Position numbers and translations under genes: made by a program. A stretch of DNA of 64,000 nucleotides from Sepioteuthis lessoniana (Eukaryota; Mollusca; Cephalopoda; Myopsida; Loliginidae). The stretch is taken from contig OY757916.1 of assembly GCA_963585895.1 (NCBI GenBank), forward strand, positions 23,955,336-24,019,335, given 5' to 3'. Shown here piece by piece: positions 33,184 through 43,270 of this stretch (within the stretch, counting starts at the first letter, position 1; the number at the start of each line of letters is the position of its first letter). Below the pieces are notes generated by a model, which searched no databases, was not told the origin of the DNA, and saw nothing but the letters and a program-made list of their open reading frames with translations.

Positions 33184-33192
33184 TGACTTTAC

Positions 33193-33483
33193 CCTATTTA
33201 CCCAACCCCCCGACTCGTGCAGGATATGACACAAGGTCAATTTTTTAAGCAGAGTTTTACAGGTTTGAATTCAGAGTTTTCCTTCTCCTAGACTAGTAGC
33301 CTCACCAAGGCTGAAGAACCTAGTCTGCCCGACTACTTACCCATAGCTGGAGGGAGAATAATTGGATTCATACCTTTCCCAAGGGCATTAGTGCTATGTG
33401 AAATGCAATCAGTCTCTTCCAGGATTTGAACTTGTACCGCCATGTCCATTTCCTATGACGATAACCATTACACCACGGGCACC
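33193..33483 (-). repeat. SINE-B, full-length, with target-site duplication
   Basis: TGACTTTAC at 33184-33192 and 33484-33492. The minus-strand head carries GGTGCCCGTGGTGTAATGG, with B-box-like CAAGTTCAAATCC. Confidence 0.9.
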
Positions 33484-33668
33484 TGACTTTACAAGCACCA
33501 AGAAGTGCTGTTTTAGATAGCAAACCAAGATATGATAATCTGATCAATCAAATAGAAAGGAAAAAAAAATTGAATTTCTTTCACAAAGCTATAATTGCAA
33601 ATTATTGTTATCAATAAATGCCAGCTCTGTAAAATAAAATATAGAGAATTATTATTCATCTGAAGAGC

Positions 33669-33909
33669 AGGAATGTTTGTTTTGTTTAATGGCATATCAA
33701 CCTTTGTAGGTTATTTAATGCCAAAGCCATTCTCCCAGAAGAACAGTAGTGGTACTATTTAACCCATAGCTGGGAGGATAAGGGGGTTCATACCTTTCCC
33801 AAGGGTATTTGTCCGAAAGTGAATGTAATAGAGCAATTGGAGTTCCAACTCACTTACTACGATTCTGCTGTCCATTGTTTTAACCATTACACTATGAGGA
33901 CACCCACCC
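33669..33909 (-). repeat. SINE-A, full-length, with target-site duplication
   Basis: CTGAAGAGC at 33660-33668 and 33910-33918. The tail hairpin is at 33690-33723: outer stem TGGCAT/ATGCCA, inner stem AACCT/AGGTT. The minus-strand head begins GGGTGTCCTCATAGTGTAAT. Confidence 0.92.
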
Positions 33910-34036
33910 CTGAAGAGCTTGAAGGAAATTCATTAACATGTGACTCTCTCCATATTAACCTGTGAGTAAGTCATTGATTATCCTGTTTGTAATTTTTAAA
34001 AAATGTTTAGATTATCTTATATAACATTTTACTTTT

Positions 34037-34337
34037 TATAATGGTTATTATTGTGGTGTAATGGTTTGCGTTGTAGGAAATGGACACGGCGACATGAATT
34101 CAAATCCTGGTCGAGACTGATTGCATTTCACATAGCACTAATACTCTTGGGAAAGGTATGAATCTAGTTATTCTCCCTCCAGCTATGGGTAAATAGTAGG
34201 GCAGACTAGGTTCTTCAGCCTTGGTGAGGCAACTAGTCTAGTAGAAGGAATACTCTGAATTCAAACCTGTTAAACTCCGCTTAAAAATTGACCTTGTGTC
34301 ATATCCTGCCCGAGCGAAGGGGTTGGTAAATATGATT
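34037..34337 (+). repeat. SINE-B with target-site duplication
   Basis: Flanked by TAACATTTTACTTTT (34022-34036) and TAACATTTTGCTTTT (34338-34352), with one mismatch. The first bases of the head are altered. Confidence 0.88.
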
Positions 34338-34612
34338 TAACATTTTGCTTTTGATGAGTAAGAAAATATTTCATTTTGGTTATTCAAACTTTTGTACCAG
34401 GGATTATAAAACTATCACTTTTGTAACTAAGGTCATTGTATATTTGCCACTAGTGCAGATGGTTGATGTTCAATCAGAGATAAGAAACCCACCCAACAAA
34501 AAATCAAGTATCTGAATCCTGATTTTTGAGGCTGGCATATCCTTTCATCAAAAAAATCTTTTAAATCCACTGTTACTCCATTTGCTTTGTCTGGATATGC
34601 TGAATTTAATTA

Positions 34613-34950
34613 CCGTATTTGATGGCATATAAGGCACACGTTTTTTACTAAAAATATCTTTTAAAATTCCCCTGCATCTTGTATGCCATATGTAAGTTCA
34701 AAATTCAAGATAGTTGGCTGAAATTAGCTATTGGATGACTCTTATTAGCTTAGACTTTAGAGTAACTTTCAGATACCTACTGTCATTATTTAAAAGGCTC
34801 TTATGCAGATTAAAAGTTTTATCATTGATAATATTCATTATATCAATTTCATCACATTTAATATTTGTACTTTGTTTTTTCTTGATTTGCTCTGCTGAAA
34901 TTGGGGTGCGTCTTCTACATCCATGTATCTTATATGCCATCAAATATCAA
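34613..34950. mobile_element. MITE-like element with inverted ends
   Basis: The left end GTATTTGATGGCATATAAGG and the right end CTTATATGCCATCAAATATC are inverted repeats of about 17 bp. Just inside them, GCACACG and GGTGCGTC are also partly complementary. About 338 bp, with no coding sequence. The end pattern resembles widespread ACCGTATTT...ATATAAGGCGCAC elements, a resemblance from memory. I could not settle the target duplication because an LTR has inserted at its right edge. Confidence 0.7.
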
Positions 34951-34954
34951 TAAT

Positions 34955-35487
34955 TGTAACATACCCATGATATGGATATGTAAAACATACATAGAATGTT
35001 CATAACATATATCCCGAAACATGAAAAACACTTACGACTTCTTAGCTCAGGTACGAAACTTTTTATTACCTTTGAGTTCAAAGGTTTTTTGACATAAGGA
35101 GAGAGGCACAATCTTTCTATGCTGGCTTTCCATCTGCCCCACATCTCATGCAGTGCCCGTAGCGCGCAAATTTGTCTGACCTCGAGCCCCGAAAGTCGAA
35201 CCTTCTTGTTCGGTGTCTAGTTCTCAATCCAACTGACTTTTTTCAAAATCCCCATAATCCTCCATGCACGCTTCCGGTCCATGACATCATTCACATCCCA
35301 TGGTCAAATTTTCTATCTGGGATTTTTATTTTGATATCTGTGAACGACACATCCTCCCCGCACGTACGTTAACACCGGCGCTCAAGTTTGCACCAAACTA
35401 ACCCATGTGCTGAGCCGAAAGGTTCTCAGCCTAACTAAACCCAAAGGCAAGATATATAAAACAAAATCCCTCGGCCATTATATTACA
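34955..35487 (-). mobile_element. Solo LTR, family L2, copy b
   Basis: 533 bp, TGTAACATA...TATATTACA, flanked by TAAT at 34951-34954 and 35488-35491. The minus strand has AATAAAAAGTTTCG. Homologous to 15202-15737. The 66-codon frame at 35172 lies inside it and is not a gene. Confidence 0.9.
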
Positions 35488-35779
35488 TAATTTATTTTCA
35501 GGATCTGCAGTATCAAAAAGAAACATGAAAATATTTTGTCAAGAAAAGTTTCAGACATCAGTTCAGTTTAGGATTTAATATTATTTAGATTTCAAATAGA
35601 ATTTTCTTGATTTAATTAACTTTATAATGTTTTTATGCATAAAATGCCAAGACAGGAGATCTTTCATTTTTTTCAGAAATAGGCTTCACATTCTTAACAT
35701 TGATGAAAAAACGGTTTAATGCAGAATCATCTTTTAGAAACTGGGATTCAATTTTCAGTTATTTTCATATTTGTTTGGG

Positions 35780-36960
35780 TTTGGGTTTGGTTTGGTTTGG
35801 TTTTATGGCATATCAACTATTATAGGTTATTTAATGCCAAATCCTCTTTTAACATTTATATGGTTTGGTTTTATGGCATATCAACTATTATAGGTTATTT
35901 AATGCCAAATCCTCTTTTAACATTTATATGGTTTGGTTTTATGGCATATCAACTATTATAGGTTATTTAATGCCAAATCCTCTTTTAACATTTATATGGT
36001 TTGGTTTTATGGCATATCAACTATTATAGGTTATTTAATGCCAAATCCTCTTTTAACATTTATATGGTTTGGTTTTATGGCATATCAACTATTATACGTA
36101 ATCAAATGCCAAATCATCTTTATACACACATATGGTTTGGTGGTTGGGTTTTATGGCATATCAACCACCATAGGTTATTTAATGCCAAATCCTCTTTTAA
36201 CATATGTATGATTTGGTTTGTTTAGTTTTTATGGCATATCAACCATTGTAGGTTATTTAATGCTGAATCCTTTTTATACATAATTTGAATATAAGGTTTC
36301 AAAACGCATTTTGTAGATAAAATACTTAAACAAGCCTGAGCTCATTTTTTTTGCACACAATTAAAAGGTTTCACTTAATTTCAAATGATTTAGTTTAGCA
36401 TAAGTATAATTTTTCATTTACACACAGTTAAATGTAAAAACAGTTCTATTTCAAACAATTCAGTTTATCACAAGCACAGTTTAAATGTTCTATTTAAAAC
36501 AAAATTCTGTTTAGCATGTCAAAAAGTTAAATGGATCCAAGTATTGTTATGTATCTCTAACAATTCAAGTAACATTAGTTATTTGTTTACATACAGATGT
36601 AAAACAGTTCTATTTCAAGCAATTCAGTTTAGCTTAAGTACAGTTTTTTGTTTACACTTTTAAATGTAAAAACAGTTCTATTTCAACTATTTCAAACAGT
36701 TCAGTTCAGCATAAGTACACCGTTTAGTTCTATTTGACCCATGGATAGAACCCTGCAAGGTGTTACCACTCCAGGCCAGTGTGGGCCTGGAAGCAATGGC
36801 AATGAAAAAGTATATCATATTCTCCAAAGCTTCTGCATTACTGAAGCCTCACCATCAGATTGTTTAGTGTCATATCCAGGACACTCGTTGGGAGAGACTT
36901 ACCCCTCTGCAAAAATGCAGTCGGTGTTTTTTGCAGCCCCACCCAACTAGGCAACTTTAC
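35780..36960 (-). repeat. SINE-D with a 68-bp tail array
   Basis: The minus-strand head is at 36735-36960 and the body at 36300-36735. The 3' tail is expanded into seven units starting at 35801, 35869, 35937, 36005, 36073, 36149 and 36227. The first four are 68 bp and identical by eye. The later ones are 76-78 bp and diverged. The 74-92 codon frames across the array are artefacts of the repeats. Confidence 0.92.
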
Positions 36961-36973
36961 ATTTGTTTCATTT

Positions 36974-37495
36974 GGAGGTGAGCATAGAGTAATGGCTATT
37001 GATGTAGCAAATAGAATTGATAACCCAAGTTCAAATCCTGGATGAGACTGTTTGCATTTCACTTTGTTGTAATTCCCTTGGGAAAGGCATGAATCATTCT
37101 GTTCTCCCTAAAGAAGGACAGACTGGTTTGTTTAGCCTGAGTAAGTTAATCAGTCTTGAAGAAGGAAAACTCTGAATCCAAATCAGCTTTACTCAGTTTA
37201 AAAATTGACCTTGAATTTATGGGACCATTACCTAACCATTGATGGACTCTTCTAAATCCTATATCAATTGACAGCCAAGTATTCTCGTGGGTCGGTCGGT
37301 CGTCATGAGATTGGATAGACTGGATATTAGACTGACTAGTAAGCCTAGCTTACACCATCACTTTTCTCAGTATCTTGTCACTTCAATATATCTTTAAACT
37401 TATACCGTGTTCTGAGTTATCTTTTTGTGGTCCCAAACTGGGTCCATATCACTTGTGTTACATCCTGCCCATAGCAGACAAGTTGCGTAAATAAA
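36974..37495 (+). repeat. SINE-B split by an LTR-like insertion
   Basis: Head and body at 36974-37213 and the 3' end at 37456-37495 (TGTTACATCCTGCCC). The insert and its CTTG duplication fall between AAAATTGACCTTG and TGT, which are contiguous in other SINE-B copies. Confidence 0.85.
37214..37451. mobile_element. 238-bp LTR-like insertion, family L5
   Basis: Bounded by CTTG at 37210-37213 and 37452-37455. Inverted-repeat-like ends: AATTTATGGGACC at the left, GGGTCCATATCA at the right. It does not start with a clean TG, so LTR identity is uncertain. It could also be a short non-autonomous DNA element. Confidence 0.65.
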
Positions 37496-37667
37496 TGCTT
37501 TTGTATCATCAATATTTCAAAATAAATCTCAAAGAATGATTTGAACTAAAACATTCAGTATTTTTATTCAAGGCTTTTATGATTTCATTTTCTTATAATT
37601 TGCAACCTCTTTGTATAGTTCTTTGTTGAATTTAACAACTTTCTAGCAAGGAAGCATTAATATACCT

Positions 37668-38085
37668 AAGGGTCAAATAGAACTGCTCAATCATTTGATA
37701 AAGATTATTATTATTAACAATTTAAAACCATTCAGAGTGTGAAAATTATTTATATTACATTGGAATACTTGATAAACAGAATGAGTAATGTTAAATAGCA
37801 ATACTTGAAACCATTTAACTGTGTGCAAACAAATGATTAATATTAAATAGAATTATTAGTATTAGATAGCAATATTTGAAACCATTTGTGTGTAAACTTA
37901 TGATTAATATTAAATAAAATTATTAGTGTTAGATTGCAAAACAATTTAACTGTGGGTAAACATGAGTCTCAAAAAGACAGTTCATGGAAACACACTAACT
38001 TTGCTGTAAAGAAAAAGTTCTGGACACACCAGTCAGTAAAGAAGATTATGCTGATAGTCTTCAGGGACAGAAAAGGACCCATTAC
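37668..38085 (+). repeat. SINE-D body-like fragment, diverged
   Basis: GGTCAAATAGAACTGCTCAA followed by two or three diverged repeats of TTTGAAACCATTT...GTGTGTAAAC. No head or tail. Confidence 0.5.
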
Positions 38086-38090
38086 CAGAA

Positions 38091-38290
38091 GTTGGTGATT
38101 GTAGTCAAGGGCGACCTGAAGGCTCTTTTTTCATTAGCTACTACACTGAGGTGTTGGGGGGGGGTGCCACTCCTTTCTCTGGATTGCTCCACTTTACCAT
38201 TGATCTGTACCTTATAATGCTGAGTATTAAACAAGGAGACATCAAGAACCATTTTTTGAGCCTTTGATATGACTCGAACTGGCATTGACT
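38091..38290 (-). repeat. SINE-C, 3' part
   Basis: GTTGGTGATTGTAGTCAAGG at the left and the GATATGACTCGAACTGGCAT region at the right. The tRNA-like head is cut off where LINE sequence begins. Confidence 0.82.
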
Positions 38291-38970
38291 CGGTTGAAGA
38301 TAGACAATCTAGGATAGCATGGCAGACAGAAGATGAAGTGAGTAGATGGAAGAACATCACAAGAGCTTAACTAAAAACTGCCAGCCAAGAAGAGCAAATA
38401 CACCTGAGGGAACAACATTTCAAGAATCGGCTCGGAAAATCCTCCAAAGTTACGGATGAACCTATCATAAAAATTATAAGTAATCAACTAGACATCAAAC
38501 TAGGACAGTTTACACGAGAACTCAACATAGTACTATGAAAAGTTAAAAACAGGAAAGGTGCCAGTTTTGATTATGTTGTGGACCAGTAAAAGGTCCAGAA
38601 GAAAGACACAAAATCAGGATAACGTGAAACAAGTATATTGAACAAAAGTATAAATACAGCATAGATAAAAGACTGTTGAACGTCAATCTGACTGCCAAAG
38701 TGTTAGGTTGGAGTTAACTTAACACCGAGATGAATATTCTCCCAGTATTCATCGTGACAGGAAGAGTTCATTATAGTCTGTAACGTAGGTACTATAACAG
38801 ATAATATAGGCCTAGATCTATCGGAAACAAGGAAATTTGACAACATACTGCTCTGATGCTGCAACACCATATATAACCAGAAAATAATAGACAAAGGGAT
38901 GCATCATCCCTTTGCATAAGAAGGGTGACCTCGGAATAGCCAAGAACTACCGAGGTAGAACACTTACTTC
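38291..38970 (+). pseudogene. RTE-like LINE, segment before and into the reverse transcriptase
   Basis: Before the LTR (38310-38573) the frames give EEQIHLREQHFKNRLGKSSK, then VTDEPIIKIISNQLDIKLGQ, then KNRKGASFD. After it (38800-38970) they give NIGLDLSETRKFDNILL and CIIPLHKKGDLGIAKNYRG. Joined, this is the linker and first conserved blocks of the family's reverse transcriptase. The copy stops at about 38970, where an inverted 3' end of another copy begins. Confidence 0.83.
38574..38799 (+). mobile_element. LTR-like element, family L3, copy a
   Basis: 226 bp, TGTTGTGG...CTATAACA, flanked by GATTA (38569-38573) and GATAA (38800-38804). Excising it restores the LINE reading ...SFD-NIGLDLSETRKFDN in register with the family. 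The first 186 bp align with the minus strand of 21783-21969. Confidence 0.75.
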
Positions 38971-39503
38971 CATCATCATCATAATCATCATCATGTCATG
39001 CCACTAGCACGGATATCACTGACCATCTCTCGCCACTTTTCCCTATCGTTCATCAACTCAGGCAGGTCTTCAGGGCTACATCCCGTATCTTCACATAGCT
39101 GCTGAATGTATGTTTGTGCTGGTCGTCCGGCTTTTGCCCGGCCATATTAGGGATCCATAGGAGTACATCGCTTATGAGCTTGTTCCTGCTTCTCCAGCAA
39201 TATCCTGCATGTCTGGTTCATCTAACTTGAATAGTTTTCATGATGGGAGGCTGGTAGCCGTATTATTGGTGTCTTGTGGGGTGTTGCCGCCAGGACTTGT
39301 TCAATATTGCTCGCAGCATTCTTGTGTAATTGCCGTCTAGCTTCTTCTCCAGCCATTTTGTTAGTGTCTATGTAGTGCATCCATACAGCAGTATCGACAT
39401 GAGCGCTGCTTGGAAGAAACTGCGTTTCATTTTATCGGTCAGGTCTGATTTCCATATGACCGATAGCTTATCGATAGCTGTCCACGCCTTCGTTAGCATG
39501 TTT
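38971..39503 (-). pseudogene. RTE-like LINE, 3' end
   Basis: The terminal repeat is at 38971-38994 (CAT on plus). The minus strand then encodes the C-terminal blocks, with CHTW-type residues degraded, up to a region matching the DRKIKRSFF/ILLYGCTTW segment near 39400-39500. Truncated at the 5' side in a TG repeat. Confidence 0.85.
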
Positions 39504-39879
39504 GTGTGTGTGTGTGTGTATGTTAAATCGTTTATATGTCATTAAAAATTATTTGTTCATTATACATTGTGAAGAAAAAAATCCAAAAGTTAAAAAATAA
39601 AAGTGCTGAAAGACAAATTCTAATGATACAATTTACAAATTATTGCAACATGTAGGTCATAAAGAAAAGTATATTAAAGATTTGATTATATCAACAAAGA
39701 CCTGGACAATTAAGATAAAAATCAGTTTGATTATATTGCACGATCAAGAGAGTTCGTTTTTTTACTTTTCTGCATCTTCACCAATTCATTTTTTTTTAAT
39801 AAGGAATTTTTAAAAAATAAATCAAAATTCACTTCATAGAAAATAGAAAATGTAATGATAAAGAGAAAAGATGGTATAT
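39504..39879. other. Unrecognised, with a short TG repeat at its left edge
   Basis: (TG)n at about 39502-39520. Nothing else recognised. Confidence 0.5.
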
Positions 39880-40020
39880 GAGAAAGAAAGAAAGAATGAA
39901 AGAATGAATGAATGAAAAAAGAAGCGAAAAAAAAAGGAGAGAACAAGAAAGAAAGAAAGAAAGAAAGAAAGAAAAAGAAAATAGAATTGCAAAGAAAGAA
40001 AGTAAAAAAGGAGGTTCTTA

Positions 40021-40069
<49 letters not shown>

Positions 40070-40145
40070 AGGGAAAAGAAAAAGAGGGAGTGAACAATCA
40101 AGAAAGAAAGAGAGAAAGAAAAAAATTGAATTGCAAAGAAAGAGT

Positions 40146-40196
<51 letters not shown>

Positions 40197-40278
40197 AGGG
40201 AAAAGAAAAAGAGGGAGTGAACAATCAAGAAAGAAAGAAAATTGAATTGCAAAGAAAGAGAGTAAAAAGGAAGTTCTT

Positions 40279-40337
<59 letters not shown>

Positions 40338-40448
40338 AAAAGAGGAAGAGAACAAGAAAGAAAAAATTATACATGAGAAAGAAAGAAAGAAAAAAGAAAG
40401 AAAGAAGGAAAAAGAGGAAGAGAACAAGAAAGAAAAAAATTATACATG

Positions 40449-40495
<47 letters not shown>

Positions 40496-40806
40496 GAGAA
40501 AATGAATATGATAAAGGAGGGAAAAGAAAAGTCAGAAGAGACAAAGAAAGAAACGAAGAAAGAAACCAAGGAATAAGGAAAGCAATCAAGACAAGAAAGA
40601 AAAAAGAAACAAAAACAAAATGAAAAACAGAAAGAGATAAACAAATTAAACAAATAAAAAAGACAGATGGGATAAAAGGAAAAAGAAAAAGGTACAAATG
40701 ATATAAAAGAGAAGGAAAAAATGAAAGTAAAAAGTTTGAAAAAAGAAAAGGGAAAAAAAAGAACCAAAAATAGAAAAAGAAACTAGAAAGTCAGAAAAAT
40801 GAAGAA

Positions 40807-40849
<43 letters not shown>

Positions 40850-40850
40850 T
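39880..40850. repeat. ~1-kb polypurine GAAA array with a higher-order repeat
   Basis: The plus strand is almost wholly A+G. Runs of (GAAA)n are separated by recurring non-purine-only spacers: ATTGCAAAGAAAG near 39986, 40130 and 40246; GAGGGAGTGAACAATCAAG near 40085 and 40211; GTTCTTAG near 40014 and 40273; ATTATACATGAGAAAG near 40365 and 40438. The region ends in (GA)n at 40814-40843. Frames up to 180 codons on either strand are repeats of Lys/Glu/Arg or Phe/Leu/Ser and are not genes. Confidence 0.93.
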
Positions 40851-41321
40851 GAGAGAATTATATGTCCAGACCCAAGGGAAAAGAATTGACTCAAAAACAA
40901 AAAAAACTGGGAATGACAGGATTTATCAAGGACTTATCTTCATCAGTCATTCATCTCTTTTATTCATTGTGGTCAAAACAAATGTTGAATATTGATGCTG
41001 AGGAGGTCTGAAAGATTGTATGAAGTGGCTGTATTCACGTTCCCTAATGACAGACTCATTGATTATCTGATGACTTCAAAATTGAATAATAGTTGATCTT
41101 TATGGTAAAGTTCAGCTATTAATTGGTCCGTGGAGAAAAACACTTGTAAAAGAGACCCATTTTGCTGTTTATCAAAAATTTGTCTTACAACATTGGTCTA
41201 TAAAGATCTTTACACTGCAAGGCATTCAACACACACAAACACACACATGGATGTACATATTAGTATATACATGGATGAACATATATGTTTATACTTGTTA
41301 GCAATTGCAAGCAAAGAATAC

Positions 41322-41356
<35 letters not shown>

Positions 41357-41472
41357 CATATATATATAAAAACTCAATTTATGGATTTATGTGTGCATAC
41401 ATAATCATGAAAAAAGCATATATATATGTACGCATGTGTGTATGAAGAATATATATATATATGTGTGTATGC

Positions 41473-41507
<35 letters not shown>

Positions 41508-41937
41508 GATATATGGGAGTAAATAATAGAAATGAATCTGACAATACAGAGAAAAGTTGAAAATCTATCGGGAATTTAATGTCACTTGATATCATCTTTC
41601 CTAGTCCTGATGAAGGTTCATTAAAGCCGAAACGTTATGACATTGACTTTCTTTTACATTAAATTCTTTTCTTTGTATAACCTTGCTTTTCAAATTTTAT
41701 ATCTATATACATTTGCGTATGTACTTGTGTATATATATATACATATAGGCGGCATGCGCTAATTCTTACAAGTATTAATGTACATGCAAAGGTAACATCA
41801 GTTTTGCAAAATACGCACCCTGATGATGGCCAAGATCAGGCAGGAAGTACTAGGAAACCAACTAATTATGGAAGGTTTATTAATCTCTTCCCGCCGGATA
41901 TCATAAAATCGATATGGCAACTTGAAAGGATAAAAAT
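40851..41937. repeat. Unrecognised DNA with TA arrays and a hammerhead-core-like motif
   Basis: TA/TG arrays at 41325-41368, 41449-41468 and 41477-41505. CTGATGA at 41607-41613 is followed by GCCGAAACG at about 41626-41634. 41640-41937 is unassigned; it contains another CTGATGATGG near 41820. Confidence 0.6.
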
Positions 41938-42838
41938 ACGAGGATCATTAAATAAGTTTCCAGAATTTTTTCATATGGCACTTTTATTGATAGTACACAC
42001 ATGAAACTCTAGTCCCCTTCGAAGTAATCTCCCCCGGTTGCAATGCACTTGTTGTACCGTTCCAACAACTTCTGGGAGGCCCCATGAATGTCCTCTGGTG
42101 TGAGCGTGTCAATGACCTTCATCACAGCCTCTTTCATTTCCTCAATTGTCTCATAACAACAGCCTCTGACCTTAGGGAATAACCAAAAGTCACAGGGAGC
42201 AAGGTCTGGACTATAGGGAGGGTGAGGAACTGTCTTGATGCCCATCTTGGTCAAATAGTCTGTGACAAGGATGGAGTTGTGGACTGGTGCATTGTCCTGG
42301 TGGAAATGCCACTGACCTGATTTGAAAAGTGCTGGCCTCTTCTGACAGAATCTCTTCCTGAACTCCCTTAGAACCTCAACATAGTAACCCTAATCCTAAC
42401 CTTTTTGCCAATCAACTCTGGTGTATTGACTTCCTGACTCTTCTCACATGTTTCATCATTCCTCATAGACTCCCTGCCTTCCTTGAATCTCTTATGCTAC
42501 CCAAAAACTGATGCTCGATTTATGCAAGATGCTCCAAAAGCAGTCTGAAGCATTCTATACGTTTCTGTGGCATTTTTTCCAAGTGTAAAACAGAATTTTA
42601 TTGCATATCATTCTTCTAAAGTGTCCACACGTCTTGATTGCATTTTTGAAATTCACTAGCTGTGACAATCAGGCTTTAGTAGGGTGTATTCCAATTGCTG
42701 CTGTAGCTGTTCATTTGAACTTGAAATCATAAAAATTGGTCTGTCATCTCATAAGATGTATAGCAATAATATAATGAATTTTCAAGAGTTTACAACAATT
42801 TTAAATGCCTTTACAAAAAAACTGGAAACTTATTGAAG
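41938..42838 (-). mobile_element. Mariner element, internally deleted
   Basis: About 0.9 kb with end sequences GGATCATTAAATAAGTTTCC (left) and GGAAACTTATTGAAGG (right), the expected inverted ends. The minus strand still encodes the transposase C-terminal half. The N-terminal coding region (about 42670-42420) is broken, and the middle of the gene is missing at a TTAGGG-like junction (42385-42401). Confidence 0.82.
42009..42383 (-). pseudogene. Mariner transposase, C-terminal half, frame intact
   Basis: An open frame of 125 codons from YVEVLREFRKRFCQKRPALF to EGD-stop. It contains HFHQDNAPVHNS, with the second catalytic Asp, and PPYSPDLAPCDFWLFP, with the third. There are 34 residues between the two aspartates, the mariner D34D spacing. 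The first catalytic Asp and the whole DNA-binding region are not in this frame, so no active enzyme is possible. It ends close to the element's terminal repeat. Confidence 0.85.
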
Positions 42839-42920
42839 GCATCACACACACATACATATATATATAGACAAGAATGCCTATAATTTTCAATCAAATATTT
42901 ATCAATGAAGAAATTCTGCC

Positions 42921-42966
<46 letters not shown>

Positions 42967-43231
42967 TATGCACACTAAATATATATGTGTGAATATATAT
43001 ATATATATGAATATATACATTCATATATATATATATATATATATATCAACATTGGCTGAAACTTCATTGGGTAATCAAATAATCTCATGGAATGTGAAAA
43101 ATAATGTTCTTCTTCTTGGGGTCAGTACATTACTTCCATTGATGTTGCAATGCATGGATCCCATCAACAGCAGACATGATGTCATCATATAAACTTTTTA
43201 GCTAATGAAATTTTTAGCCACCCCTCATTCA

Positions 43232-43269
<38 letters not shown>
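42839..43269. repeat. TA/CA microsatellites with a short unique stretch
   Basis: CA/TA at 42842-42870, TA at 42921-43060 (interrupted) and 43236-43268. 43061-43230 is unassigned. Confidence 0.75.

Positions 43270-43270
<1 letters not shown>

Noticed and set aside
35719-36225. Three 74-92 codon frames with internal repeats
   Set aside because: They cover the 68-bp SINE tail array. 68 is not a multiple of three, so they only switch frame through the same repeat.
39731-40900. Open frames up to 180 codons on both strands
   Set aside because: They are translations of GAAA/TTTC repeats (Lys-Glu-Arg on one strand, Phe-Leu-Ser on the other). Long frames are expected from composition.
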